DNA from: Leeuwenhoekiella parthenopeia
GTDB taxonomy: Bacteria; Bacteroidota; Bacteroidia; Flavobacteriales; Flavobacteriaceae
Assembly: GCF_020782115.1 (NCBI RefSeq)
Contig: NZ_JAJGMW010000025.1
Span: 1-64,000 of the forward strand
Length of the DNA: 64,000 bases
Reading direction: 5' to 3'
Below the pieces are notes generated by a model. It saw only the letters and a list, made by a program, of their open reading frames with translations, was not told the DNA's origin and searched no databases. The position numbers and the translations under genes are program-made. Shown here one piece after another: positions 1-9,037 of the stretch; position 1 is the first letter of the stretch, and each line of letters begins with the position of its first letter.

Positions 1-33
1 TGGGTAAAATATCACCGGTGCAATACGCAAAGC

Positions 34-67
34 TTCATTCTATTGGGGCTAGCCCCAATAGAATGAA
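34..67. other. Perfect 17-bp palindrome without loop
   Basis: Left arm 34-50 and right arm 51-67 are exact reverse complements, with CTATTGGGG in the left arm. It lies downstream of the receiver-like gene on the minus strand. There is no T-tract on the exit side for that gene, so a classical terminator is not well supported. It could be an RNA-end hairpin, a protein-binding palindrome or a dispersed repeat. Confidence 0.5.
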
Positions 68-122
68 AAACAATAATTTTAAACAAGTTTTGGAAAATTA
101 AGCAGTTCTAATCTAGGGAAGC

Positions 123-464
123 TTACACCTTCACCAAAGTGCTGTATGTAAAATCTGAACTTGGTGATGAAAGGACATCTTCTATCATAAATACCTGTAT
201 CGATTTACCCCATTCCGATTGAAACTTTTCGAGCTCTTCTAAAAATCTTGAAATACAGTAGGCTGAAAGATTCTGAGAAAGCAGAATCGTATCGGGGTAT
301 TCTCTATGAGTAAAACCCTGCTCTTTCAACAGGTACGCATAGCCTACCTCACACGAATCGAAATGTTTTACGATCAAACTTCCAAATTCGTTCTTGATTA
401 AACGTTCAATCAGATCGCGGTTAACACGATCTTCATCAATTAAATACATCACCTTTGCTGACAT
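123..464 (-). CDS. Degenerate response-regulator receiver (pseudo-receiver)
   Basis: A 113-residue single-domain protein with the start of a CheY-like fold. Strand 1 ends in an acidic cluster (LIDED, residues 8-12), as in receivers. Strand 3 reads TILLSQNLS (59-67), so the usual phospho-acceptor aspartate is Ser63 and the following proline is also replaced. The protein is a little shorter than a normal receiver and the last helix/strand is hard to place. It probably acts as a phosphorylation-independent interaction module, if at all; partners are not evident. Neither neighbour is a kinase. The start ATG at 464 gives a good first beta-strand. Receiver ancestry is likely; function is unknown. 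Confidence 0.6.
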   Translation of the reverse strand: MSAKVMYLIDEDRVNRDLIERLIKNEFGSLIVKHFDSCEVGYAYLLKEQGFTHREYPDTILLSQNLSAYCISRFLEELEKFQSEWGKSIQVFMIEDVLSSPSSDFTYSTLVKV

Positions 465-555
465 AGAAAAACCTTAACTGAATTTGATAACTCGTTCAAA
501 ACAAGTTGCAAATAAACGTCTATAAAATATTTATTAAGTTTTTTTTAACTAAAAA

Positions 556-574
556 ACCGACGTAAAACGCCGGT
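556..574 (-). terminator. Rho-independent terminator of glyA
   Basis: Read on the minus strand, the stem ACCGGCG/CGTCGGT with a short loop is followed by TTTTTT, about 33 bases beyond the glyA stop codon. Confidence 0.8.
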
Positions 575-606
575 TTCGATACAATATACAAGTATAACTA
601 AATCGA

Positions 607-1881
607 TTAATGTTTAAACAATGGTCGGTGACCCATCATCGCATTTACCTGACCTGCAATCTCTTCCAGTTTATCATCATCCTGATAGTTCACCAGGGCC
701 GCATCAATAAGCTCAACCACCTGCTTCATATCTTCTTCCACCAATCCACGGGTAGTTACCGCAGCAACCCCAATACGCATACCTGAAGTCACAAAAGGCG
801 AACGGGTATCAAAAGGCACCATATTCTTATTCACCGTGATATCTGCCTTGCCTAATGCTTCTTCGGCATCTTTACCGGAAATGTCCTTATTTCTAAGATC
901 GATAAGCATCATATGATTATCTGTTCCTCCTGAAATAATATCATAACCTTTGGCTACGAAAGCAGCAGCCATCACCGAAGCGTTTTTCTTAACCTGAACC
1001 ATATAGTGCAAAAAGTCGTCGGTAAGGGCTTCGCCGAAAGCAATCGCCTTAGCGGCAATGATATGCTCTAAAGGACCACCCTGATTTCCCGGAAAAATCC
1101 CGCTGTCTAACAATGAAGACATCATACGCAGGCTTCCGTTTTTAAGCTTGATGCCAAATGGATTCTCAAAATCTTTACCCATAAGAATCATACCTCCACG
1201 AGGTCCGCGAAGGGTTTTGTGGGTTGTGGTAGTACAAATATGACAATGAGGTACCGGATCACCAATGATTCCTTTAGCGATAAGACCGGCAGGATGTGCC
1301 ATATCACAAAGCAGGATAGCTCCTACTTTATCTGCGATTTCGCGAAAACGCTTATAGTCAATCTCGCGACTGTAGGCCGAAGCTCCCGCAATAATCATTT
1401 TCGGCTTTTCTTTAACCGCAAGTTCTTCGATCTTATCATAATCCAAAAGACCGGTTTCCTGATCTACTCCGTAAAATACAGGATTGTATAAACGTCCCGA
1501 AAAGTTTACGGGTGACCCGTGCGTTAAGTGCCCGCCGTGAGCCAGGTCAAATCCTAAGAAAGTCTCTCCCGGTTTCATCACTGCATGAAAAACAGCGGTA
1601 TTGGCCTGTGAACCTGAGTGAGGCTGTACGTTTACATATTCAGCACCAAAAAGTTCTTTAGCGCGCTCTATGGCGATATTCTCAACCTCATCTACGACCT
1701 CGCATCCGCCGTAGTAACGCTTACCGGGATACCCCTCGGCATATTTATTAGTAAGTACAGAACCGGCAGCTTCCATGACCTGCTCGCTTACAAAGTTTTC
1801 TGAAGCAATTAACTCTAAACCATTGAGTTGGCGTTGCTTTTCTTCCTGAATAAGATCAAAAATTTCGGTATCCCGTTGCAT
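607..1881 (-). CDS. glyA: Serine hydroxymethyltransferase
   Basis: A PLP enzyme that converts serine and tetrahydrofolate to glycine and 5,10-methylene-tetrahydrofolate in the cytosol; it is the main one-carbon source. The 424 residues match the bacterial family length. The PLP-lysine motif [14 protein letters not shown] is present with Lys222 as the Schiff-base lysine. The N-terminal LIASENF and the glycine-rich SGSQAN segments are also typical. The gene is monocistronic, transcribed away from fahA, and ends at a hairpin terminator. The ATG at 1881 is followed by a normal family N-terminus, so the start is secure. Confidence 0.97.
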   Translation of the reverse strand: MQRDTEIFDLIQEEKQRQLNGLELIASENFVSEQVMEAAGSVLTNKYAEGYPGKRYYGGCEVVDEVENIAIERAKELFGAEYVNVQPHSGSQANTAVFHAVMKPGETFLGFDLAHGGHLTHGSPVNFSGRLYNPVFYGVDQETGLLDYDKIEELAVKEKPKMIIAGASAYSREIDYKRFREIADKVGAILLCDMAHPAGLIAKGIIGDPVPHCHICTTTTHKTLRGPRGGMILMGKDFENPFGIKLKNGSLRMMSSLLDSGIFPGNQGGPLEHIIAAKAIAFGEALTDDFLHYMVQVKKNASVMAAAFVAKGYDIISGGTDNHMMLIDLRNKDISGKDAEEALGKADITVNKNMVPFDTRSPFVTSGMRIGVAAVTTRGLVEEDMKQVVELIDAALVNYQDDDKLEEIAGQVNAMMGHRPLFKH

Positions 1882-1926
1882 GCTTTATAAAGTTTGTTAA
1901 ATTAGGTTCAAAAGTAGTGATTACAA

Positions 1927-1956
1927 TTGGTTGGTACTATTTTAATTCTATATTTG
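1927..1956 (+). promoter_or_regulatory. Bacteroidetes-type promoter of fahA
   Basis: TTG at 1927-1929, a 19-base spacer and TATATTTG at 1949-1956 match the TTG / TAnnTTTG consensus used by the flavobacterial primary sigma factor. The fahA ATG follows 35 bases downstream. Confidence 0.6.
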
Positions 1957-1990
1957 AGCAGCCCTTTTACTAACACTTTATTAAAAATTT

Positions 1991-3283
1991 ATGCCTACTA
2001 AAGCTAACGATCCCAAAAGAAAAACCTGGCTAGAGACTGCTGCAGACACAGACTTTCCTATTCAGAATATTCCCTTTGGCGTGTTCTTAACCCGAGATGA
2101 CATCATCACCATAGGAACGCGAATCGGAGATTATGCCATCGACCTGGGAGCGCTGCATCAATTGGGATATTTTAGTGAAATCCCGCTTACTGATGATATC
2201 TTTTTGCAAGACAGCTTAAACGATTTCATTGCCGACGGGCGTAAAACCTGGAGGGCCGTACGCAATCGTATTTCAGAAATTTTTGAAGCAAACAATCCGG
2301 AGTTGCGCGATAACGCAGATCATCGCGATACGGTGATTTTTGCAATGGATGAGATCGAAATGCAACTGCCGGTACAAATAGGTGATTATACTGATTTTTA
2401 CAGCAGTAAAGAGCACGCAACCAATGTGGGCTCTATGTTTCGTGATCCGGATAACGCGTTGCTGCCCAACTGGCTTCATTTACCTGTTGCCTACCATGGG
2501 CGCAGCAGTTCGATTATTCCTTCAGGAATATCGGTGCACCGCCCACAGGGACAAAAGCTGCCTAATGGTGCCGACAAACCCATTTTTGGTCCTTCAAGAC
2601 AATTGGATTTTGAATTGGAAATGGCCTTTATTACCACAGCGGCAAATGAACTTGGCCAGCCCATTCCGGTAGATCAGGCAGAAGAATACATCTTTGGTCT
2701 TGTTTTATTTAACGACTGGACTGCCCGCGACATTCAGCGCTGGGAATATATGCCCTTAGGACCTTTTTTAGGTAAAAACTTCGCCTCTTCGGTCTCCTGC
2801 TGGATTGTAACTCTTGATGCATTAGAACCTTATAGAACCAACAGTCCCAAGCCCGATCAGGAAGTACTGCCCTATTTAAAATACAGTGGTAAGAAAACCT
2901 TCGACATCAATCTTGAAGTGAGCATTCAGCCTGAAGGAAAAGAAGAAACCGTGGTTTGTAAATCAAATTTCAAACATCTGTATTGGAATATGAGCCAGCA
3001 ACTGGCGCATCACACCATTAATGGTTGCCCGGTAAACAGTGGTGATATGATGGGCAGCGGTACCATAAGTGGTCCTACGCCCGACTCTTACGGCTCTATG
3101 CTCGAACTCAGCTGGAAGGGTTCAAAACCCGTTAAACTTAACGACGGCAGCGATCGCAAGTTTATAGAAGACCACGACACCGTTATTATGCGCGGCCATT
3201 GTGAAAAAGCCGGTGCAGTACGTATTGGTTTTGGTGAAATATCTACCAAAATCAAACCCGTATTTAAACCCAAGAAAAAATAA
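1991..3283 (+). CDS. fahA: Fumarylacetoacetase
   Basis: Hydrolyses 4-fumarylacetoacetate to fumarate and acetoacetate, the last step of tyrosine/homogentisate breakdown. The 430 residues fit the family. The N-terminal SH3-like domain carries IPFGVF near residue 27. The catalytic domain has DYTDFYSSKEHATNVG (active-site Asp and His), the metal-binding ELEMAF and the loop FNDWTARDIQRWEY. Near the C-terminus GSGTISGPTPDSYGSM is intact. No other tyrosine-degradation gene is adjacent, so it stands alone, opposite glyA and with its own promoter and terminator. Confidence 0.96.
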   Translation: MPTKANDPKRKTWLETAADTDFPIQNIPFGVFLTRDDIITIGTRIGDYAIDLGALHQLGYFSEIPLTDDIFLQDSLNDFIADGRKTWRAVRNRISEIFEANNPELRDNADHRDTVIFAMDEIEMQLPVQIGDYTDFYSSKEHATNVGSMFRDPDNALLPNWLHLPVAYHGRSSSIIPSGISVHRPQGQKLPNGADKPIFGPSRQLDFELEMAFITTAANELGQPIPVDQAEEYIFGLVLFNDWTARDIQRWEYMPLGPFLGKNFASSVSCWIVTLDALEPYRTNSPKPDQEVLPYLKYSGKKTFDINLEVSIQPEGKEETVVCKSNFKHLYWNMSQQLAHHTINGCPVNSGDMMGSGTISGPTPDSYGSMLELSWKGSKPVKLNDGSDRKFIEDHDTVIMRGHCEKAGAVRIGFGEISTKIKPVFKPKKK

Positions 3284-3303
3284 GCTTTAAAAACCAATTC
3301 CAT

Positions 3304-3338
3304 AAAACGCCTAAAATCTTCCCGATTTTAGGCGTTTT
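3304..3338. terminator. Bidirectional hairpin terminator after fahA
   Basis: A 15-bp stem (AAAACGCCTAAAATC at 3304-3318 and its complement at 3324-3338) with a five-base loop, followed by T-rich sequence. Confidence 0.85.
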
Positions 3339-3364
3339 TAATTTGCAGACGGTTACCTTTGTCC

Positions 3365-3495
3365 TTCAATGGGGTGCTTGCCCGAAAAATGAAATCATTA
3401 AACTTTAATGCTTTCTTGCGGCAGGCTGAGATGATACCCGTGGGCACTTTGCCCAGTACCTGATCCGGATAATGCCGGCGTAGGGATCTTAAGCA
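3365..3495 (+). promoter_or_regulatory. TPP (THI-box) riboswitch
   Basis: The thiamine pyrophosphate aptamer is recognisable from its conserved blocks in order: GGGGTGC at 3371, GGCTGAGA at 3424, ATACCCG, then ACCTGATCCGGATAATGCC and GCGTAGGGA ending near 3486. It lies 90 bases upstream of the PnuT start. The downstream platform has CCTCATT (3534-3540), which can pair with AATGGAGG (3565-3572). That segment holds an unusually good ribosome-binding site, so control is probably at translation initiation. Confidence 0.95.
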
Positions 3496-3580
3496 AACAG
3501 GCAACACCTGTCTGCCGCCCCCTGGGCTCATCTCCTCATTGCATTTGGTAATCTAAAATCCGGTAATGGAGGACTTTTTA

Positions 3581-4168
3581 ATGAATTTTGTGTGGCTGCA
3601 GTGGATAGGCACCGCCTTTGGGATCACACAGGTTTTACTCGCGCGTCAAAACAACGTCAACAACTACATTTTTGGCATCATTGGTATTCTTATCAGTATT
3701 TGGGTACTCTACCATTCAAAGCTGTATGCCGATATTATACTACATCTGTATTATTTTGTGATGAGCGTTTACGGCTGGCTGTACTGGAAATTTGGTAAAA
3801 AACAAGAGGAAGCGCCCATCTCCTATTCAAGCCAAAAGGAGCATTTACAGGCTCTGGGGATTGTGGCTGGTTGTTTTGTGATCATGGTGTTTTGGCTCAC
3901 CCGCTACACCAATTCAGACGTGCCCTATTGGGATTCGGTCGTGAGTGCATTTGCCTGGGCGGGTATGTGGCTGATGGCCCGTCGCAAAATCGAAAACTGG
4001 ATTTACCTCAACATCAGCAACATCGTAGCCATACCCCTGCTCATTTACAAAGAATTATACATCTACGCCGGCCTTACCGGTTTTCTGTTTTGCGTGGCTA
4101 TTTCCGGTTATATAAAGTGGCGAAAACTCATCCAAAAAGAACAACATGAACAACTTGTGCATACCTGA
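3581..4168 (+). CDS. pnuT: PnuC-family transporter, probable thiamine transporter PnuT
   Basis: An inner-membrane protein with about seven hydrophobic helices. It shows the PnuC-family pattern of an early WLQWIGTAFGITQVLLAR, a NNVNNYIFGI helix start and a later WYLW-like WIYLNISNIVAIPLL. PnuC members carry nicotinamide riboside; the ones behind TPP riboswitches carry thiamine (PnuT), and this gene has such a riboswitch directly upstream. An in-frame ATG also exists at 3566, but GGAGG at 3568-3572 lies eight bases before the ATG at 3581, which favours 3581. It overlaps the next gene by 23 bases, so the two are translated from one message. Substrate assignment rests on context. Confidence 0.88.
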   Translation: MNFVWLQWIGTAFGITQVLLARQNNVNNYIFGIIGILISIWVLYHSKLYADIILHLYYFVMSVYGWLYWKFGKKQEEAPISYSSQKEHLQALGIVAGCFVIMVFWLTRYTNSDVPYWDSVVSAFAWAGMWLMARRKIENWIYLNISNIVAIPLLIYKELYIYAGLTGFLFCVAISGYIKWRKLIQKEQHEQLVHT

Positions 4169-5150
4169 TTTTGTAAAAGGTACCGAACGATTTTCTGCGG
4201 AAACCCTAAACTGGATTACAAGTCAGAATCTTTGGAATATTTGGGTGCCGAAACTATACGGTGGCCGCGAATGCTCGTTTACTGAAGGTTTACAACTCCT
4301 GCAGCAACTCGCCAGACACGACGGAAGCCTGGGCTGGACGGTCACGCTGTGCAGCGGCGCTAATTATTTTGTGGGGAATTTACAACCGGAAACAGCTCAG
4401 CGTATTTTTACAGAAGGTGCACACAAACCCATTTTTGGCGGTAGTGGCGGTTTATTTGGCTACGCCGAAAAAACAGGCGATAGCTACAGACTTTCTGGAA
4501 CGTGGAAGTACGCTACCGGTGGACCGTACCTTACCCACGTGACCCTAAACGCCAAAATCACTCAGGGCGGAAAAGAACTGCTTCAGGAGGACGGAAGCCC
4601 GGTTTTTAAATCCTTTGTCATCCCAAAAGATGCGGTTAACCTCATCGACGATTGGAACACCATGGGAATGCAGGCTACCCGTACCTGTTCGTTTAATATT
4701 GACCAGTACATCGCACAGGAAAGCCAAAGCTTTCAATACGATCATTTTTACCTGCCGCAAGCGATTTATAAAATCAATTTCCGGGTATTTGCCGACCTCA
4801 CTTTATGGATTAATTATATTGGGATAGCGCAACATTTTGAAGAAGAATTAAACAGTTTAAAAGCTGAACTTGATTTCAAGGCATTAAGCGCTCAAGTTGC
4901 CAAAGCTGAAAAAGACTGCTTTGCTTTTGCCTTTCAAGTCGAAGAGCGCATCGCTAACGAACAACCACTCGACCCGGAATTTATCGCAGAAATTCACCAA
5001 ACCGCTGCAGCTCCGGTGAGGGCATTGTCAAAATCACTAATTGCGGTATATCCACATCTGGGCATCAACGCCGCACGCGAAAACAATACCCTCAACCACA
5101 TTTTTCGGGATTACTTTACTGCCACCCAGCATCGCAATTTCACCCGCTAA
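4146..5150 (+). CDS. Acyl-CoA-dehydrogenase-like flavoprotein in the thiamine operon
   Basis: A 334-residue protein with the acyl-CoA dehydrogenase / flavin-dependent monooxygenase (DszC, HsaA-like) fold. An N-terminal helical part carries WVPKLYGGRE and HDGSLGW. The middle beta domain has GTWKYATGG and DDWNTMGMQATRT, matching the usual D-T-x-G-M-x-x-T segment. The C-terminal helices end in FRDYFTATQH, matching RDxxTAxQH of the monooxygenase branch. The start codon lies inside pnuT and the TPP riboswitch controls both. A role in salvage or modification of thiamine or its pyrimidine/thiazole parts is therefore plausible, but this is inference. The length is shorter than typical members (about 390). 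Confidence 0.75.
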   Translation: MNNLCIPDFVKGTERFSAETLNWITSQNLWNIWVPKLYGGRECSFTEGLQLLQQLARHDGSLGWTVTLCSGANYFVGNLQPETAQRIFTEGAHKPIFGGSGGLFGYAEKTGDSYRLSGTWKYATGGPYLTHVTLNAKITQGGKELLQEDGSPVFKSFVIPKDAVNLIDDWNTMGMQATRTCSFNIDQYIAQESQSFQYDHFYLPQAIYKINFRVFADLTLWINYIGIAQHFEEELNSLKAELDFKALSAQVAKAEKDCFAFAFQVEERIANEQPLDPEFIAEIHQTAAAPVRALSKSLIAVYPHLGINAARENNTLNHIFRDYFTATQHRNFTR

Positions 5151-5170
5151 AGCCAGATCTAAAAACAAAA

Positions 5171-5200
5171 AACGGAGCAACTGAGTTGCTCCGTTTTTTT
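5171..5200. terminator. Bidirectional terminator between convergent genes
   Basis: AACGGAGCAACT at 5171-5182 pairs with AGTTGCTCCGTT at 5184-5195 and is followed by TTTTTT. A-tracts on the other side make it usable for the FabH-like gene too. Confidence 0.88.
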
Positions 5201-5236
5201 TGATTTATCTAATACCCCTTTGGGGGCAAGGGGGCT

Positions 5237-6244
5237 CTACCACTTAATTATCGCACTCGCCCAGGTAAATCCGCTACCAAAGGCTGCCAGTACCACCGTG
5301 TCGCCTTCCTTAATTTTGCCTTCCTCCCAGGCTTCAGTAAGGGCGATGGGTATAGAGGCTGCTGTGGTGTTTCCGTATTTCTGGATGTTGTTATACACCT
5401 GATCATCATTCAGCCGGAATTGCTTCTGCACAAATTGGGAGATGCGCAAATTGGCCTGATGCGGGATCAGCATATTAATATCTTTTGCGGTAAGTCCGTT
5501 TTGCTCCAAACCCTCGTTGATCACTTCCGCAAAGCGCACCACCGCATTTTTAAATACAAACTGTCCGTTCATATAGGGGTAGTAAGGAGGGTCTTCCTGC
5601 GGATTTTTCTCAATCAGCTCGGGCACCCATTCCATCGTACTGGGACCTTTGAGCGATAGTTCAAGCGCGTGCTTCCCTTCGCTGTGCAAATGGGTTGACA
5701 AAATCCCTTTAGCATTATCTTCTTCCCGGGTTAATACCGCGGCTCCTGCCCCGTCCCCAAAAATCACCGAAACGCTGCGTCCACGGGTGGTCATATCAAG
5801 ACCGCCACTGTGATTTTCAGAACCAATCACCAACACGTTTTGGTACATACCGGTTTTGATAAACTGGTCTGCCACCGAGAGTGCATAGACAAAACCACTA
5901 CACTGGTTGCGTACATCGAGTGCCGGTACGGTACGCATCTCGAGCATTTCCTGCACCTGCACCCCACAACCCGGGAAATAATAGTCCGGACTCAAGGTCG
6001 CAAAAACTATCATATCAATATCCTGAGCGCTCATTTTTGCGCGTTCTAAAGCAATTTTGGCTGCTTTAACTCCCATTACCGCTGTAGAATTACCGTCCCC
6101 ATCTTTAATATGGCGGCGCTCTTTGATACCGGTACGCTCCTGAATCCAGGCGTCATTGGTATCCATGATTTTCGCCAAATCATCGTTGGTTACAATATTT
6201 TCGGGCACGTATGCGCCCATTCCGGCAATTCGAGAATTATACAT
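5237..6244 (-). CDS. 3-oxoacyl-ACP synthase III family (FabH-like) condensing enzyme
   Basis: A 335-residue thiolase-fold enzyme that should condense an acyl-CoA starter with malonyl-ACP in fatty acid or polyketide-like synthesis. The catalytic triad is complete: Cys115 in NQCSGF, His262 in IPHQANLR and Asn292 in YGNTTAAS. Near the N-terminus, WIQERTGIKERR matches the CoA-binding segment of FabH. It is monocistronic, with no fab cluster around it, so it is likely an accessory KAS III rather than the housekeeping FabH. A palindrome about 110 bases upstream is shared with the acyl-ACP desaturase at 11.7 kb, hinting at common lipid regulation. Confidence 0.9.
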   Translation of the reverse strand: MYNSRIAGMGAYVPENIVTNDDLAKIMDTNDAWIQERTGIKERRHIKDGDGNSTAVMGVKAAKIALERAKMSAQDIDMIVFATLSPDYYFPGCGVQVQEMLEMRTVPALDVRNQCSGFVYALSVADQFIKTGMYQNVLVIGSENHSGGLDMTTRGRSVSVIFGDGAGAAVLTREEDNAKGILSTHLHSEGKHALELSLKGPSTMEWVPELIEKNPQEDPPYYPYMNGQFVFKNAVVRFAEVINEGLEQNGLTAKDINMLIPHQANLRISQFVQKQFRLNDDQVYNNIQKYGNTTAASIPIALTEAWEEGKIKEGDTVVLAAFGSGFTWASAIIKW

Positions 6245-6580
6245 AGTCTGTAAAAAATCTAGTTGAAATTACGAACCTGACATAGATCAGGTCTTAAATG
6301 TCCCGAAAGATACTGTTTCTTCAATTTTAAATGTTTTAAAGTATTCCTCTTTAGCTATGCGTGCATAGTTTTTTAAAGTTAAGAGGTTGCAGTTTCAGCT
6401 TACAGTCGCAGTTGACAGTTGCAGGTTAAAAACGATTCCACAGTTCAACGATTCAAATTTTTCAACTAAACAGAAAACGGCAAACGCTAAACTTTACAAA
6501 CATTTTTGATTAAATTACAGGTCATAAGACAAATCGTTTTCCCGATTATCGATTAAATCCAAAAAAAGCACATTAGTACT
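6245..6580. other. Gene-free divergent intergenic region with repeat words
   Basis: 336 bases between the divergent FabH-like and S9 peptidase genes. It holds the palindrome at 6355-6368. From about 6384 to 6480 there is a degenerate run of GCAGTT/GCAGGTT words and ACGATTC/AACGATTCAA words, related to the arrays at 9038-9147 and 56301-56690. No open reading frame of note. Confidence 0.6.
6355..6368. promoter_or_regulatory. Candidate operator CTATGCGTGCATAG
   Basis: Six-base perfect arms CTATGC and GCATAG around GT, 111 bases upstream of the FabH-like start. A near-identical site with longer arms precedes the acyl-ACP desaturase (11646-11667). The size and symmetry resemble MarR/TetR-type operators; the regulator is not in this window. 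Confidence 0.5.
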
Positions 6581-9031
6581 ATGAAAAAACTCCATCTCCT
6601 CGGCGCATTCTTTCTGCTTACCGCCACTCTGGCAGCACAGGTAAATCTCGATTATCAAAAACCACCTGAAGAAATTCTTGAGCTGGTAGATGTACCCCGG
6701 GCACCGTCTGTGGTGATGAATACCGAAGGCGATACCATGCTCCTCCTCTACCGGGACAGTTATAAAACCATCGCCGAACTTTCTGAAGAAGAACTACGCC
6801 TGGGCGGACTGCGTATTAACCCTAAAACAAACATCGGCAGCCGTACCACCTATTACAATGATGTAAAAATCAAAGGCGTTGACGAGATGGATGCGCGCAA
6901 CATCAGCGGACTACCTGAAAATCCAAAGCTGAGTAACTTCAGCTGGTCGCCTGACGAAAGCAAAATGGCTCTGACCAACACCACCGATACCGGGGTTGAA
7001 GTCTGGATTCTGGATCTGGAGAAGGCCTCTGTAAGCAAACTCACCGAGCCAACCTTAAATGCCAATATGGGAAATCCCATCAGCTGGTTTAAAGACGGAA
7101 AAAGTCTGCTGTTGAATATGCTTCCGGCTACCCGAAAAGAATTGATCAATACCGCCGAAGCTGTACCTACCGGTCCTACCATTTCCACAAGCGATGGTTC
7201 TAAAGCGCAAAACCGCACCTATCAGGATTTGCTTCAGAATCCTAATGATGTGGCTAATTTTGAGCAACTGGCTACTTCGGTTTTGGTAAAAAAAGATCTT
7301 GACGGTACCTCGACCATCTGGCATACCGCAGATATGTTTACAAACGTATCTTTTTCGCCCGATGGCGAATATGTAATGGTTACCAGCATTCACAAACCCT
7401 TTTCGTATTTCGTGCCGTATTATCGTTTTCCGGAAACCGTAACGGTTTACAAAAAGGATGGTACCGAAGTAAAAGTGGTTAACGAAGTACCGCTTATTGA
7501 AGAACTACCACAAGGTTTTATGGCGACTCAAACCGGCAAGCGCAGCCTCAACTGGCGCGCTGATGCTCCCGCAACTTTGATATGGGTAGAAGCTTTAGAC
7601 AACGGAGATCCTGAGGTTGATGTTCCGTATCGCGATCAGGTGTTTATGCAGGAGGCACCTTTTACGGGTCCTGTAAAACCGGTGCTTAAAACTATAAATC
7701 GTTTCAGCGGTATCACCTGGGGAAATGACTCAACAGCGGTCGCGTACGATTACTGGTGGAATACCCGAAATACCAAAACCTACACCTTCAATCCTGCTGA
7801 TGCTTCGGCAGAACCGGTGCTGATTTCAGATCGAAACTACCAGGACACCTACAGTGATCCGGGTAATTTTGTAACGCACGAAAACGAGTATGGGCGGAAT
7901 GTTCTAACGCTTATTGATGGAAATGCTTACCTTATGGGAGCTGGTTTCAGCGAACGCGGACAGTTTCCATTCATAGATAAAGTGAATCTGGCAACTCAGG
8001 AAAAAGAGCGTATTTACGAATCGGCTTACACCGATAAGCTTGAAAATCTACAGGAAGCTCTGGATATGGAAGCCGGTAAAATCCTGGTGCGTATCGAAGC
8101 ACCAACTGAATATCCCAATTATTACATCCGCGATTTAAACGACAACAGCCTGAAGCAGATTACGCGATTTGAAAATCCATTTACCAGTCTGCAGGATGTG
8201 CATAAAGAAGTGATCAAATACAAGCGTGATGATGGCCTCGAACTTTCCGGAACCTTGTATCTGCCCGTGGGTTATGATATGGAAAAGAAAGAGAAAAAAC
8301 CGATGCTGCTGTGGGCCTATCCTACCGAATATAAAGACAAAAACAGCGCCGGGCAGACCACTTCAAACCCTAATGAGTTTACCTATCCGTATTACGGGTC
8401 TATGGTGTACTGGGTGACGCGGGGCTATGTGGTGCTTGACGATGCCTCGTTCCCCATTGTAGGTGAGGGTGATACCGAACCTAATGATTCGTTTATCAAG
8501 CAACTGGTTGCTAACGGAAAAGCTGCTATTGACGCAGTTGATGAACTGGGCTATATAGACCGAAATAAAGTCGCCGTTGGCGGTCACTCCTACGGAGCTT
8601 TTATGACGGCAAACCTGTTATCGCATTCCGATCTGTTTGCTGCCGGTATCGCCCGAAGCGGCGCGTATAACCGTACGCTGACGCCTTTTGGTTTTCAGTC
8701 TGAAGAGCGCAATTACTGGGAAGCACCCGAGATTTATTATGAGATGAGTCCGTTTATGCACGCCGATACGATGAAGACACCTTTACTTTTGATTCATGGT
8801 GTGGCCGATAACAACAGCGGAACCTATCCGTTGCAAAGTGAACGCTATTTCAATGCTTTGAAAGGTCTGGGAGCTACCGCGCGTCTGGTGATGCTTCCTA
8901 AAGAAAGTCATGGCTATGCCGCTAAAGAATCTATTTTACATATGCTTTGGGAACAGGACCAGTGGCTGGAGCAGTACGTAAAGAACCGCGAGGTAAATGA
9001 GATTAAACAAACAGAGGAAATTAAGAAGTAA
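6581..9031 (+). CDS. Secreted S9 family peptidase (prolyl oligopeptidase, glutamyl-peptidase-like)
   Basis: 816 residues with a Sec signal peptide (hydrophobic to about residue 19, ending LAAQ). A long beta-propeller-like region follows, then an alpha/beta-hydrolase domain from about residue 540. The nucleophile is the serine of GGHSYGAFM. Downstream IHGVADNN holds the acid and KESHGY the histidine. The sequence around these sites resembles the S9D subgroup, whose plant member cleaves after glutamate. It should act in the periplasm on short peptides. It is single-gene; the 3' side carries a tandem-repeat patch rather than a clear terminator. Confidence 0.9.
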   Translation: MKKLHLLGAFFLLTATLAAQVNLDYQKPPEEILELVDVPRAPSVVMNTEGDTMLLLYRDSYKTIAELSEEELRLGGLRINPKTNIGSRTTYYNDVKIKGVDEMDARNISGLPENPKLSNFSWSPDESKMALTNTTDTGVEVWILDLEKASVSKLTEPTLNANMGNPISWFKDGKSLLLNMLPATRKELINTAEAVPTGPTISTSDGSKAQNRTYQDLLQNPNDVANFEQLATSVLVKKDLDGTSTIWHTADMFTNVSFSPDGEYVMVTSIHKPFSYFVPYYRFPETVTVYKKDGTEVKVVNEVPLIEELPQGFMATQTGKRSLNWRADAPATLIWVEALDNGDPEVDVPYRDQVFMQEAPFTGPVKPVLKTINRFSGITWGNDSTAVAYDYWWNTRNTKTYTFNPADASAEPVLISDRNYQDTYSDPGNFVTHENEYGRNVLTLIDGNAYLMGAGFSERGQFPFIDKVNLATQEKERIYESAYTDKLENLQEALDMEAGKILVRIEAPTEYPNYYIRDLNDNSLKQITRFENPFTSLQDVHKEVIKYKRDDGLELSGTLYLPVGYDMEKKEKKPMLLWAYPTEYKDKNSAGQTTSNPNEFTYPYYGSMVYWVTRGYVVLDDASFPIVGEGDTEPNDSFIKQLVANGKAAIDAVDELGYIDRNKVAVGGHSYGAFMTANLLSHSDLFAAGIARSGAYNRTLTPFGFQSEERNYWEAPEIYYEMSPFMHADTMKTPLLLIHGVADNNSGTYPLQSERYFNALKGLGATARLVMLPKESHGYAAKESILHMLWEQDQWLEQYVKNREVNEIKQTEEIKK

Positions 9032-9037
9032 GCAGTT

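Noticed and set aside
34-67. Palindrome considered as terminator of the receiver-like gene
   Set aside because: No T-tract on the exit side of the minus strand; kept only as a palindrome.
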